Assembly: GCA_023653785.1 (NCBI GenBank)
Contig: JAMKCH010088448.1
Location: 1-64,000 of the forward strand
DNA from: Ophioderma brevispina
Lineage: Eukaryota; Echinodermata; Ophiuroidea; Amphilepidida; Ophiodermatidae
DNA length: 64,000 nt
Reading direction: 5' to 3'
Positions 34,791 to 47,489 of the stretch are shown here, piece after piece; positions within the stretch are counted from its first letter, which is position 1, and each line of letters begins with the position of its first letter. Under the pieces are notes generated by a model, which ran no database searches, was not told where the DNA came from, and saw only the letters and a program-made list of their open reading frames with translations. Made by a program: the position numbers and the translations under genes.

Positions 34791-35400
34791 ATCATGCTGA
34801 TATTAGTTTGTCACTACATTCAAGAGCAGCGGCATTTAACGGGTACAGATCTTCGTACAATTCCTTGTGATGATGTGTCTGTTGCACATTTGGTTGTGAA
34901 GACAGCTCTGACCATCGTAGTGAATTTTCCATCGGAAGTGTTTTGTTTGAACAGGCGAGTCAGGTGTTCCCTAAGTCACAGCCCAAAAATACACTAATTC
35001 AACAAATGAAAGAGACGTTCTTTCAACTTTCGTCCTTGGTGGATTTTCCGCGACAGTAGTAGTGAGCTATGTCATCATTGAAAGTCGAAACCCTATAACT
35101 ATAACTAGCTTTAAGAACTCAATCATCTACTTCGCTTGCTCCTCCTCTAATCCAGCTTGAAGGCGGCCCGCTCTTCTTCCTTCCATATGGTGGCTATTCT
35201 AACAGAGTAATCAATAAGTACTGTGCGAAGGTATCCCCTGTGGTTATTGCACTCCAACCCAAAAATTTCACATATTTAATTTTTCCATCAGGTGTGATTA
35301 CTTTAGTAGCCTTTTTTTCGATGGCATTTACAAGTATGTCTCAGATGAACACATTTGCCCTTTGGATTTTACATCATGTTACCCGATTTCTGTTATCTAA
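34791..35400. other. Nothing recognised
   Basis: No coding signature, tandem repeat or TIR pair was seen; the short open frames are without recognisable motifs. Confidence 0.4.
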
Positions 35401-35765
35401 TCTAAGACTTTCTTGAACTATATGAAGGTAATTAGGGTCATAAGTTTGTGCCGTCAATCAGTACCCTATTGCAGTCTGAGACGAATATACCCAGATTGCA
35501 TAATTAAGAATGAACTAGTGGCATTTCGCCCTCCGTGTTTGACCTTTGACCTCTGTGTGATATTTTACATCAGATTTGTTATGTGCTCAGGTCAGCAGTT
35601 CTTTTGACCAGATTTGGTGGTCATAGGGTGGTCATCACTCTGAAACCCTGAAAACAAAGTTCAGACTGGCCTCCACTACCTTCATGCCAAATATCAGCCC
35701 CCATATGCCAAAGCATAACCAAACGCATAGCCGTACAGACAGACAGACAGGCAGATCTTATTTTT
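35400..35765 (+). repeat. Dispersed-repeat tail ending in (CAGA)n
   Basis: The sequence ttcatgccaaatatcagccc followed by catagccgta and (cagacaga)n, then a tttagtagtatagatg end, looks like the 3' end of a common interspersed repeat. I cannot name the family. Confidence 0.45.
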
Positions 35766-35799
35766 TAGTAGTATAGATGTCATCTAGATCTTCGCACGG

Positions 35800-36375
35800 T
35801 TTCGATTCTGGTGTATTCGTTGGTTTATCACCTTCGATGCTTTCAACCATGCTGTAATATCTTTGGGTCTTGTCCCGCATTAAACATGCCAACTCATTAC
35901 TACACTGCATCAATGGAATAGATCTCAAAGGCTCCGGTGCTTGCAAAATCAAGCTGCGCGTTTGGTGTTCGCGCTTGCGGTCGTGACCACCAGAGTTCAT
36001 CACAAGTTTTAATCATTTTTCACAGGATGTCCGTTAACGAGCGTATCGGATACAAAGGCCTTCTTAGAGGTGCAAGTCTCTTCACGGATAGGCCCCGTCA
36101 TGCATTACTGATGATCTAAATTTGTCCCAGCGACATTTGTATAGGGGGTTGGATGGTAATTCTGATGGTACAAGACGAAAGCTATGGTCTTCTTCTGATA
36201 TTACGCGGCTTATTATACCTCGAACCAAGCATAGATGATAGTGATAGATCATTCAACGTCATGGTCCTAAGCTCTGGAACACGCTTCCTGTTAACATTAC
36301 AGAGGTACCTTCCGCCAGTGTTTTTAACATTTAAGTGGTCAAGGTCTTGGGCATGCCCGTTGGTGGGCACATAGG
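35800..36375 (+). pseudogene. LINE reverse-transcriptase C-terminus, CR1/L2-like
   Basis: This is the remnant of the region downstream of the reverse-transcriptase palm in non-LTR retrotransposons. Visible blocks are HANSLLHCINGIDL (from ~35886), corresponding to 'CNSLLYGL'; LQNQAARLVF (35941-35970), the 'LQ..QNAAARLV' signature; RMSVNERIGYK (~36030), matching 'LPV..RI.YK'; and HGPKLWNTLPVNI (from 36260), the 'GP.LWNSLP..I' box near the C-terminus. These blocks fall in two or three frames with stops between. Only the last ~190 codons of a ~900-codon ORF are present, consistent with the usual 5' truncation of LINEs. Exact clade (CR1, L2, Daphne or relatives) cannot be told by eye. Confidence 0.8.
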
Positions 36376-36834
36376 AATATTTCAATAAAACTCAATTACC
36401 TATCAGAACTACTCTAAAACATGAACAAAAAGCAAAGAAACATTTAAAAATATTATTCGACCTTGAAATTAGGGGCGAAAAATTGATTGCCATGAGTGCC
36501 AATTTTCAACAAAAAAGAAGACATTTTGATTTTGAATTTTCTCCTACATAGTATAATATAATTGTTTCATGTTAAGAATGGATTAAATTAACTATGTTCA
36601 GCAAAAACGGGTGTTAGATAAATTTTACTACGAGCAATATATTTTCCATTCATCTGTACAGGGAAATAGATTACGGTTAAATTACATATTAGCATATAAT
36701 TGGTTAATGAAACAATGTAATTTAATTAGTATTATTTGTGATAGTAACAAAGATCCACATATACGAGTAGCCTCCAAAGGACAAAGGTCATCTTTTTATT
36801 GGAAAATCGTTTTTGTTATGGCATAGGAGAGCCC

Positions 36835-37045
36835 GTTGGGTGTTCAATGGGGGGGGGGGTCCATATGGACCATAACGCGATATCACCGTAACGTGTGACG
36901 CAACTTTCTTCGCACATATAGTAAAGATGCGGAATAACAAGCTTGACAATTGGCAGAAACAACGGCCTCTCATCATTTTCTTTTTCGCGCTGACGCGCGA
37001 TATCTGATATAGACCCCCTTGACCACTTAAGTGTTAGGCGGCTCC
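36835..37045. mobile_element. Probable short relative of the ACTTAAGTGACC TIR family
   Basis: The right edge reads accccc-ttgaccacttaagtg, matching the TIR of 17023-17813. The left edge has a long G run followed by gtccatatggac as in the copy at 44572. The left terminus itself is not clear. Confidence 0.45.
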
Positions 37046-37193
37046 TGAAAACATACGTATTTCCTGATGTTTGAATTTTGTCAACCTTACAGGATTTGTT
37101 AATTTTCATTATTATACTGTATGTCATGTTGTATATTAGTTTCGTATTTTTTTTTTATTGTAAGGAGGTGTGTTCTAGAGCGCCATTTAAATA

Positions 37194-37219
37194 CAATTAT
37201 TATTATTATTATTATTATC
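37194..37219. repeat. (TTA)n microsatellite
   Basis: About eight perfect att/tta units. Confidence 0.9.
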
Positions 37220-37559
37220 ATCATTTTGTTGATAAACATTTTTTGTATTTTTTTTCATTTCTTGTTCTTTCTTCACGGCGAGAAATTTAAACTTGGTAGA
37301 CCCAGTCCTATGCTGGAGTTGAAATATCCTACTATCATTAAAAAAATCTGTGCTGGAATGGATTCAATGGCTCTCCTTAAGCTATCGTAGTGAGCTTATA
37401 CAGTGTCCCCTTCTGCCATATTGGTTGGGTAGTAGGTAATTATCACAGTTGAAGCAATATTTCCTTGAAAATCGCTATGAGGATACGATCCAGGTGGCTT
37501 AACACTTGCTAACGGGTTGAATGCCCTCGAGGTAAGCAGCATTCCCATTCATCCTATGC

Positions 37560-37860
37560 CTGCTTCAATATGATAAGTGTTCCAATTGCGAGTTCGTCCA
37601 TTACTAGTTAGTCCAATTGCATTCATTTTATGGCCGCTACGTCGTATTATTGCACGAGGTAAAATGTTAGCAATTGGCTAACTAGTGGTAGTGCACCAAG
37701 TGGAAATGCGAGTGTGAGAAAAAACTGATATTTGGAGCAAAGGGCTCTTAGACAAAATGGCAATGGATAATGGTCCCAACTGGTAACATGACCAGCTGGC
37801 GATTGAACTAACAATTGCGTGAAAAATAGAAATTAAACGGGCATTGACCCAACCAACAAA
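37560..37860. repeat. Degenerate caattg/ttggtcc-type repeat
   Basis: ttccaattgcgagttcgtcc, tagttagtccaattgcattc, aattggctaactagtgg and aatggtcccaactggtaac recur at irregular spacing, partly in both orientations. Similar to 34330-34520. Confidence 0.45.
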
Positions 37861-37949
37861 ATAAGTAATGAGATTAATTATTCATCACGTCACATTGTTT
37901 GGATTTAATGCCTAATTGTTTCATTTATTACAGAACTCTCACAGTCTTT

Positions 37950-39420
37950 CAAACCGGGGGGCGCCCCCTGAGAGTTTCAAAATTCATGAAAAACAGGGGT
38001 TTTAAGCAATAAATTGTGTAAAAATTAGTTTTTTTAAACCTATATGAGTTAATCTTGTAATGTTTTGCCCCCTTCCATGCATGATGTTTTACCCCTCCTA
38101 TGAGATTATCCTGGCCCCGCCAGCAAGATCGAAATACATGTACGAAAACATGTCTGGGGAAACTGAAAAAAGACAAACTTTGCAGAGTAAGCATCGATAT
38201 ACAAGGTTCATTTAATTAAATCAAATTGAAAATATGAGGTCAACACTTGAACTTTATATTATCTTGAATTAATGCAATGATGCGTGAACGAATTTTATAC
38301 CGAACACGTGATGCTATATACCTTGCAGTTGCTGCATTATGTAAATACTGCGTTCGCGTTCAAAGTTGCTTTACTTCATTGGCATACATCTATTCTAGTT
38401 CAATATCTTTACTTCACTCAAAATCGTCAATATGCAAATACTGCAATCTTCAGCGGACCCCGGGCTCAAACTTTTGTCCGAGTGCTTCTCTGAAATGTAA
38501 TAGTTGCTAAAAGTTGATTAAATTACCCTAAGTACTTTTCCAAACATTTATCATTGTTTTACGGCTATTAAAAATTAAATTCAGTCCTTACAAACAAATC
38601 TTAGTAAACAACGTTAGCTTTCAAGTGGCTTTCAACAAACAAACTTAATAAAAACAACGTAACACAACGCTCAAAGCTGCATTTCCGGTAGGTAGTGTGT
38701 TTACTTAATTCTCAATCGCTTTCTGTTCACACTGTTAACACTGTTAACACTAAAATTATATATTTCCTCTACCATTGGCGCCTTTTCTGTTGTTACAGCA
38801 AAGCAAATGAATGCCTGTGAATATAAATCGGTCAAATAAAGTTATCTCAGTTAGACAAAAGCGCAAAACAGCAATTATTAAACAAACGTAACTAGAAAAA
38901 CGAAAAATCGTACAGTAATGAAATTTGGCACAGAGAAGCGTAACTCTAGAAAACCAAGTCCGATTTTTGAATTACTCTTTCGTTTTTCAGTTATTCAGTA
39001 AAAAGTGTTTATTGTCTGGCTTCCTGTTGCGATGGCAGCCAATTAAAAAATCCGAGAACATGGTTTCCATGGAATGTCCTAGAGTACCTTCTTCCCAAGT
39101 CCCATTAATGCAGATCAAAACCTATATGATATGAAAAGGTGACGTTTTAATAAATGTGTGTGAAATAGGTCGTCAAATTTCCACAGATAACGGGATAACC
39201 CCTTCCTTAACTCAAGTGTTAAAATGTAAGTATGGTGCGATTTGTTCTAGTTAAAAAAATATGGCCGTTTTATCAATAAGGTAATCAATTAGACCTATGG
39301 AAAATTACGCTATATACTTAAGGTGCAAAGGTGTTTTAATATATTACCCGTTGTCCCTTTGATTAGCTTTATAAGTCCAAGAAAGAAAGCAACAAAAATT
39401 AGCGAAGGAAGACCAGCAAC
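37950..39420. other. No gene or element recognised
   Basis: AT-rich sequence with short open frames only. An aaccggggggcgccccctga phrase at ~37953 is palindromic. A tandem cactgttaacactgttaac occurs near 38731. Confidence 0.4.
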
Positions 39421-39424
39421 ACAT

Positions 39425-40420
39425 AAGGGGTTCCTAAAAGATAAGTCCCCCCTAAAATTCGAGGACATTTTGTTGCATAACTTCACTTAGAACTAGATGT
39501 GGCTCTGCCACAAACGTCGTTGCCTTTCAAAAACACTTTTGGCATCAACACACATTCCCTTATTTTCAAAAAAAATCAGAAAAAGTGGCACTTTACCGTA
39601 TTCAAAGGTTTAAAGTCAAGACAGTATCAATTTACAAGAACGACTTCATTTCCTTTCTTTATATTCATTGCGGTCTGAAGTAAATAAGCTTAAAACATGA
39701 ACACATAGGCAAACAAATGAACAAACAAGACAGCTATCCAACAAGCAAAAAATGAGACGAGATTTGAGTAAGCAACACAACTCGAAATGTGAAGCAGATC
39801 GACACATAAAGTAGAACTGGCTCAACGCGGTGGAATTATCCAGCGAGCATGGAACCACATTCATCAACAGAACATCGGTAAATTGGTAAACAGCATGTGT
39901 AAACACTAAAATGATGTCATCAGTGCAAATGGAGGAAACATTGACTATTGAGTCTCAATTGCATGACAAAACAATTTAGCTTATTTTGATATGAAACAGG
40001 CATTTCAAACATTACCTCTTTCTTTCATACAAAAGAGCAATATGCAAAGAAAAATGACTATTCAAAGCTTACACCTCATTCTTTATTTTCCTGCATATTT
40101 GTCTTGTTTGTTTATTTGTTTGCTCATGCGTCAATGTCTTAAGCTTATTTACATCAGATCGCAATGAATATGGAAATGAAATCGTTGCTAGTTTCTTACC
40201 TTAGACATTTGAATACGGTAAAGTGCCACTTTTTCTGACAACATCATTTTTGGGGAAAAAGGAATGTGTGTCAAAGGCGTTGTTTGAAAAGAAACGACTT
40301 TTGTGGCAGAGCCAAATGTTTCCTCTCTTCAAAACCTTTTTAAAATTTTCTAATCATCCAATTCTAAGCGATGTTATGCAACGAAATGTCTATGAATTTT
40401 AGGGGGAACTTATTTTTTGG
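39425..40420. mobile_element. Foldback/MITE with ~300 bp inverted arms
   Basis: Left-arm blocks (tcccccctaaaattcgagg, attttgttgcataacttc, tgtggctctgccaca, aaaagtggcactttaccgta and gacaagcaaacaaatgaac-like) recur in reverse complement on the right, ending near ttttagggggaactta. The loop (~39760-40070) is unique AT-rich sequence. No transposase. Confidence 0.8.
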
Positions 40421-41160
40421 GAAGTTTGCGGAAGAAGGCTTGAAGTTGTTTTTCTATAGTTTGAATGAGGTCGAATCGGAATTTTGGGTCCAACCTTGTA
40501 GGAAATAAGGGCAATATTTTGAAATATGGTGGAAATGCTCAACAATACAAGTGTTTCTTTATAAGGATTACAAAAAGGGTAGAGTTTGTTTATGTTCCAA
40601 CCTTTAGTTAAACAGGTACATCATCATTAGGGTTCAAGGTCATCTTGGGGTAAAACTTACCCAGTGCTACGAGTGGTGTCATATTGTTCGTCTTGCATTA
40701 TTTTACCATTTTATTCAGTATGACCAGTTTTGTTTCAATAAAACATGATCAATGAGTAATTTTCCCAGGATTACCTTGAACCTTAACAGTGCTGCAGCTG
40801 CCTAATTAACGGTCGGAAGATAGACAAGCTATACCTTTTAAAATCCTTATAACAAGACAAATGCATTGGTGTACATTTAAACACAATTTGACTTTTATTA
40901 ATTTTCCCCATTATTTTCGCTCATTACTCAAAGGCTGGATCCAAAATCCTAATTCAGCACCCTAAAAAACATTTTCAAATCTTCCTCATGAAACTTCGAG
41001 AATATGATTCTCCTTTATAATGCTACTATATAGCAAGTTCTTCGAGGTTACGATCTGAATTAAGAATAGCTTATAGGATACAGGCTATAAAATAATTATT
41101 GAACACATATACAGTGGTTTCATGGAAAATGCAATTATACTAACTATAAAAATGAAGTAA
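40421..41160. other. No gene or repeat recognised
   Basis: AT-rich with only short open frames; nothing further could be supported. Confidence 0.4.
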
Positions 41161-41164
41161 AAAA

Positions 41165-41378
41165 CAATTTGTCTGACCATGCGCTATTTGAAATTCGCGC
41201 TAGTGTATATAGGATATGTGTTATTCGATACGGACGGCACAGTGGCTTCATATACCTTCACACGTGACTCTTTCATAATACGTATTTCCTATGGCATACA
41301 TGACGCAAAACACGAATCGCATAACACGTTATACACTAGCGCAAATGTTAAATAGCACATGGTAAGACAAAGTGCTCT
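41165..41378. mobile_element. ~215 bp MITE-like inverted repeat
   Basis: tttgtctgaccatgcgctat, then cgcgctagtgtata and gtgttattcg on the left pair with the reverse complement of gcgaatcg/gcataacacg-type blocks, tatacactagcgc and atagcacatggtaagacaaa on the right. Non-coding. Confidence 0.7.
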
Positions 41379-42044
41379 CCTTTTATGAGTAAAGATTACA
41401 ATTGGAACGAACATATCACTTTGTTGCCGGGCACGCATTACCACGCATGACTGAAGTGAAAACCTTCTGCAGCAACATATATTTCAACACGATTTATGGG
41501 GGTGACTTCGAGAATTCGTTATAAAGCAACCAATTCTTAAGTATGAGTAAATGATTACCTAGAGGATTTTCCGAAATCATTTGGCGTTTTATTAGCGCTC
41601 CAGAGGAAAGTTCACTGGGGGATGTAACTCCCCTCTCCCCACCCCCGATAAGATGAGGATTATTCCAACAACGACTTCTTGAATCCTGAATTAAACAGAG
41701 TGTTGTGAGTTTTCTTTTCTTTTATTCAATGTGAGCCAGATAAACTTTCGGGAATTATCATATCTCTACGCGATAAGCGATTTAGTCCTTGTTTTTTAAT
41801 ACCGGTGTGGCAGGAAATATAGTCCGCCGAACTCACGGTCCGCCTATAACAGTTAAGAATAGGGCACTCAATTCAGTTGACTATTCACGCAACATTAGTT
41901 TCATGCATCATTAGTTTCATGCTTTATTCCGTTGTCGTCTATGGAGCCCGGACTATGGCTCTAACTTCTGGTGCATATATTGGTGAAAGTACGTTCCAAT
42001 GATTACCTTTTAAAGATGACTTGACAATTGTTACAATACGTTTC

Positions 42045-42955
42045 AATTTCAGGCATATACTACGTGAATCAAAAAAAAATTGTGCAAGGATTAAAGATGA
42101 TTTTGACCTTAATGCGATCACTATATCATAGATTTGCTGTTGTTTTTTATAAAACACATCTAATATACTTCCAAATGTTGAAAGAATGAAAGAAGTTGAT
42201 TAAATAATAAGCCAGATATGACCAAATTGTAAGCACACCCCCCTTTTCGCCATTCCTATGGGATTTACACACTTAAACTTGTGTGTTGTGAGAATGTACA
42301 CTATCAATATCATGATGCCTTTGTCAACTTAATGCTACATTTTCTTGATTATTTCAACTACGGATGAATCAATGAATTTATTTATACCATACCAATGTGC
42401 CAACTGATATGACGAAGCCAAACACCAATTCACCTGTTGCAGAGCAAGAAAACAAGATCTTCCCATTGTTTAGGATATTGCAAAGAGTTTAGTCCTTTTC
42501 AATGGCATACCTGGATTGCAGTAGTAGTGTTGAAACCCTTTTCATTTACATATCAGGATTAATTGGGTGAGATTTTGTGTGATCGAACATTAAATTCTTT
42601 TTGAAGATCAATGAAGAAGATTATGGCTATTCATAGATCAATTAAATAGATACAATTAAAATAGCATGGGTCATCAATACTTTCATAATGCTATGCCCGT
42701 ATATCGTACATTGACGTATTCTTGCCTAACTGTGTAAATCCCATTGGAATGGAGGAAAAAGGGGTGTGCTTACAAAATTGGTCATATCTGGCTTATTTTT
42801 TAATCATTTTTTCAACATTTGGAAGTATATTAGATTTGCTTTATTAAAACAACAACACATCTATGATTCAGTGACTTTATCAAAGTCAAGTTCAGCTGCA
42901 ACCATTGCACATTTTTTTTTGATTCATGTAGTAATTTGCTTGTTGTTTATCCTGC
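42045..42955. mobile_element. ~0.9 kb inverted-repeat element
   Basis: The left arm 42045-42290 matches the reverse complement of 42705-42955: acgtgaatcaaaaaaaaatt, tctaatatacttccaaatgt, agccagatatgacca, ttgtaagcacacccc and gggatttacac all pair. The loop is ~410 bp without coding signature. Confidence 0.8.
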
Positions 42956-42959
42956 ATGC

Positions 42960-44235
42960 CAAAATGCTACATTCTGCCTGACACAGAATTCTCCCCTTTT
43001 CCTAATGTTTAGTTTTTGAAGGGGTCTTCTTGCTTGACGACTTTTCGATTTTTTTGTTATTCTTTTTTTTTTCATTTTAAATCATTTCCGAAAAGATTAC
43101 TCTTACGCCAGTTTCCACTGTGAGTCTTTTATAGTAATCGAATTGCAATAATATTCGATTCCCTCGTTTACAGCTTATAATATACATGTATATAAACTGG
43201 TTATTATATTATAATCTTTCTAAGAATCTCAGATACACAACGTTGTTTATATTATATTCAGAGATGTTAGTGCCATACATTTTTGTCAATCAAAACAAAA
43301 CACAATCAAAGCGCAAAACAAAATATACATGTATTATGCGGTCATGTATTGCAAGAAAGCTACGCGGTTCAAAGGAACTTACATTTTGAAAATACAATAT
43401 TGTAATTTGTTAATGATTTCATTTTATTTTGTTTTATGTGTTGTGTGATTGTACTTCATGGTTATATTGTTATTAATAATTGTAATTCTCCAAATACGAC
43501 TGTTAATATTGACTTGATTTTACAGGTGTTCATTTTACAAAGTAAAACGGAATTAATTTATATATCAATTGCAAATACTTTATACCCTACCAACCTGGGC
43601 AATAAAGTATGAATATAATTGGCTCTTATCATTTTGAAGTATATTTTCAGTAGATCCTCAAATGCAATTAAGAAATGTCGTCAAAACAAATAATAAAAAT
43701 ATTTTGTTATCAATCTTAGTACACTCATAAGTAAAATTACAATGACTTATGGCTTAAATTATTGAAACATTCCTCGAATGTGCATCATGTATAATTTTGC
43801 TAATTATAAACACAGTTTCATTGCGGATATTGTCCCCATGATTGTGACATACAGCTGAGATATTAACCAAACAATGTCAAATTTAAAAGATTAAAAGACG
43901 TATATATTACAGCAACCAAATCAATGGTAGACCAGTGAATGACCATATGACTTTTTAAAAATCTACAAAATTTAATTAGTGCCACTTTGGTGCGGAGGAG
44001 AGTTGTTTTGTGCGGTATTTGGGTTTTCTTTTGTTAGATAGGAGAATAGGTTACAATTAACACTTAAAGGCACTATTAGTGATTTGCTCAAGTAGAAAAT
44101 CGAAAAAAAATCATTAAAAAATCAGATTTTTGCATGGTTGTAACAGTTATAGGTGTCCGAAGATGCCCTACAAGTGATAGCACCAGAAACACGTAATAAG
44201 GACAAAGTTGAATATTTTTGTGATAACTAATCCTA
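42960..44235. other. No gene or repeat recognised
   Basis: Very AT-rich; short open frames only. Confidence 0.4.
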
Positions 44236-44239
44236 AGCA

Positions 44240-44375
44240 TGCGCGGAATCTAGGGAGGGGCCGAGGGGCGCGCGCCTCCCGGTAATTCTGCAAAATCTTT
44301 CAAAATCTTTGCCCATTTTGGACAAGTTTCAGCCCCCCGGTAATTTTGACGTTTTTCAAATTTTGGACCCGCCCC
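44240..44375. repeat. Short GC-rich dispersed-repeat-like block
   Basis: ggaggggccgaggggcgcgc and ccccccggtaattt...tttggacccgcccctggta stand out against AT-rich flanks. cccggtaatt-tg occurs twice. Likely a fragment of an interspersed repeat. Confidence 0.4.
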
Positions 44376-44571
44376 TGGTAAGGACACTTACTACTACACG
44401 TAATTGAATGGGGACTCGCATCTTTGAATATTGCTGTTTTCTTAGTTTTCTATCCATTTTTCAGTTGGAAAAAAATAATTTATGAGAATTCTACAGACTT
44501 ATCCTTTACCTTTAAGCTATTCCTGCAAATTTCAAATATTTTGACTCTTTCGGGTGGATCACTGATAGTGT

Positions 44572-45321
44572 CTTTAAGTGACCCCTAAGAAAACCACTTT
44601 CCCGAGGGAATTTTTGCACGAAATATATACCACATGTGAAGGGTCCTAAGACAACCCCAAATCAGCAATAAAACATTAAATTAGTTATTTTGACAGCAAA
44701 TTAGGGGCAAAACATTGTTTTCAAAACACTCGAAAATTGGGCAAAAAGACGGAAAATTCAAATGAGCCTTGCGGTTACATCAAACATTTTGAAAACTCAT
44801 TTTATGTTGATATCTATTCTAGAAGACCCAAATTACATATATTTAACACAAAACCAGCAGTTTTAGGGAATCCTGTATTTTTTACGGGTGTTGCAAAATA
44901 CACGTCATTTTCCAATAGAGTTTGTACAGTAACGGTTTGGCAACGTCCACGATGAAATTGTTTGTTTTCAGCACATAAAGGGCTAATTATTTTTAATGTT
45001 ACTAATAATTGTTTACTTACATGTATGTGTGAACTTATATCAGCAAAACAACTGCGTTGGTTATTGGTTTCTTATTTTTATTTTTAAAAATATTCTCAGA
45101 TGACTTCCGTTAGTGCCCAAGGGGATGGTGGTCCATTGGACCCCCACTAATTAACTCATTAACGGCTTGGCCGATTTTAATTATTTTGGTACGAAAAGAA
45201 GCGCATTTAAAAGTCAGACAATTACAAAATATTTCGGCGCAAAAATCCCACGCGTAAAGCGGTCAGCGCGAAAACAAATTGTGGGGGTCCATATGAACCC
45301 CCCCCCCCCGTCACTTAAGTT
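44572..45321 (-). mobile_element. Non-autonomous TIR element, ACTTAAGTGACC family, copy 2
   Basis: It is in opposite orientation to copy 1 at 17023-17813. Ends are tttaagtgacc and its partner gtcacttaag. It shares ttcacgaaa/gaatttttgcacga, ccacatgtgaagg, gacaaccccaaatcagcaat, gggcaaaaagacggaaaatt and cccacgcgtaaagc with copy 1, plus poly-C ends around gtccatatgaacc. Non-coding. A 72-codon frame inside is not conserved in copy 1. Confidence 0.8.
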
Positions 45322-45329
45322 TTAAATCC

Positions 45330-46095
45330 AGAAAATACATTTGTTGGCATGTACAATACCAATACAAATATTTTTATTCTTTGACCATTAATGGCTATAA
45401 TTTTTTTTTTTACATCACGTCACCAGCTCTGTTCTTAAATGCATATTGACACTATAATGGAAACATTCTGTTTGGAACCCATTATTGTTTAGATGATCGT
45501 GTGGTTAGTTCATTAAAAGATAGTAAAGTATGTTAACTTTAGCAATTATGCTAAAAATAAGGTATTGTTCAAAAACACCCATGCATTGTTCCGGGTTCTA
45601 GATGGCGATTTTCAATTATTTTCGGGAATTCCTTAAATATGCGTGCCCCCATCGTCTTTGATATCAGATGAAAGGCCGTATTTCTCTCATTGTCGTCGTG
45701 AAATTTGAGCCCTCAAATCCATTTCATTCCCAAGATATAAAAAAAAAATCGCCGTTTTAATGGTTAACCATCAATATTAGCACAGTATTGAATAGGGCTT
45801 TGCAATATTTATTATTACTTCTACCATCAAAACCTCAAGTTTGTTTCCCACGGTACCTGATGGGGCGTATGTGCAACTTCAGGCTCTCATATCAAATTGC
45901 GAACACAATAGACATAAATTGGAACAAGCACTATTAAATTTGATATTTGGTCATTTTGAAGACCAAACTTGAACACTATATCGGAGAATGGCCATGTCTT
46001 TTTTTGGGACATTGGAACCCAATGAAAGAATGTATATACTTCCCACGAATTTGTTTTGGTTTTATTCAACTTGATTTATGTAAAACTTATTTGTA
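45330..46095. other. No gene recognised
   Basis: AT-rich; gatatcagatgaaaggccgt near 45660 looks like part of an interspersed repeat but could not be matched within the window. Confidence 0.35.
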
Positions 46096-46376
46096 TACAG
46101 TTGGCACAAAAATTATCTCGGTTCGATAAGTATTGTGCCAAGTATGATAATTTTAAAGTTTTCCTTAATAGACATTTTGTTTACTAGGTCGTGCTCTTTC
46201 ATTTAACCCTCGCTTGCGGGTTAGAAAAGCATGTAATTATCAGATTAGAAACTCCTGAAAAACGCCCCCCTCCCTAACCAAATTTTTGCACGTTATGGAA
46301 TTTATGGCATGTAAGTACTGCGACTTTAAGCGCTGACCGTAACTCAATATTGCAACTTTCAAGTATGCTTTTAAAA

Positions 46377-47191
46377 CCCTCGTCTACCGAAGTGGGGTGG
46401 GGGTGGGTCCACCCCCCTTCAGGTTTTTTTCCCCGACTTGCTAAAACCCCCTTTTTTGGTGCCAAATTATTTATGTAATTGTCAATGACATTTTCCGCTC
46501 CTTTTAATCCAAAAACCAACATCCACCTTGGGTCTAGGTAGATACAGAGTGCCTCCCAAAGGTGATCGATAGGGGGGGGGGGGTGGTACCACCCCCCCCC
46601 CTCCGGTACTAGAAGTACCAACATTCCTAACACAACACAGGAGCATCACATACCTTGATTTTGGTACCAATAATGCTATGGTCCTCCTCTTTCCTTGGAT
46701 ACCAAAATAAGTACCAACATTGCCCTAGCATGTACGTCATAATTACGTCATAATTTACGCATGTCCAGCAAAACTGCCATTTCTACAGACCCACACAGTG
46801 CAAAATTCAATTTGTTCGCCCAAAAGGTAGGAAAATAAGATATTCATGCGGTTTTTTGACTCTCCTTGATGGAATGACTAGTTTGATATAAGAGAATCAT
46901 TTTATACTATACTAGGGTGTTTGAGTCGCTAAATTGCGAATATCAATTTTCCACCCTATATTCAGTAATTTTCGTACTTTCCCTCACTATGACGTCATGG
47001 TGACGTCATACTGGGAATATTGGTACTTTGTTGTTAGCCAATGGAAGAAGAAACTCTAATCTATCCTTTGGTACCAAATTTTAACAGGAATCGGGTGTTC
47101 AGTAACGAAACTCACAGGGGGTGTGGTACCACCCCCCCGGGGACCCCCTTCGTTAGTTTTGTTGCAAAAAAAGGGCTCAGGTAGACGAGGG
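46377..47191 (+). mobile_element. piggyBac-like MITE, copy A
   Basis: Starts ccctcgtctacc and ends ggtagacgaggg followed by TTAA; the left flank reads TTAAAA, one AA longer than a clean TTAA. It contains the paired octamers tgacgtcatggtgacgtcat near 46990 and a perfect G/C palindrome around ggtggtaccacc at 46570-46603. No transposase is encoded. Confidence 0.85.
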
Positions 47192-47489
47192 TTAAATTAA
47201 TACCGCCCATTCTAATATGCTCCGGAACCCTCTTTGGGTAATTCATACACACGGATCCTTGCGTTGTACTGCACAGTGATCATTAAAAACTACATAAAGT
47301 GCAACTTTTGCTTATAGAGCTGGAGCAATAACCTAGGTCAAACATCGTTCATCCCCCACAACAGAAAGGTTTAGAACATTTGGTAGTTAGTATGGACCCT
47401 CTATATCAATGCTAAGAGTAAGTACACTCAAGTCTCAAATTGCAGTGTCACTTTTTCAATAGGGGCAAAATCAAGGTTACACATGGATC

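Noticed and set aside
36182..36385. Minus-strand frame opposite the CR1/L2-like fragment
   Set aside because: The plus strand carries the recognisable LINE motifs; the minus frame is a shadow.
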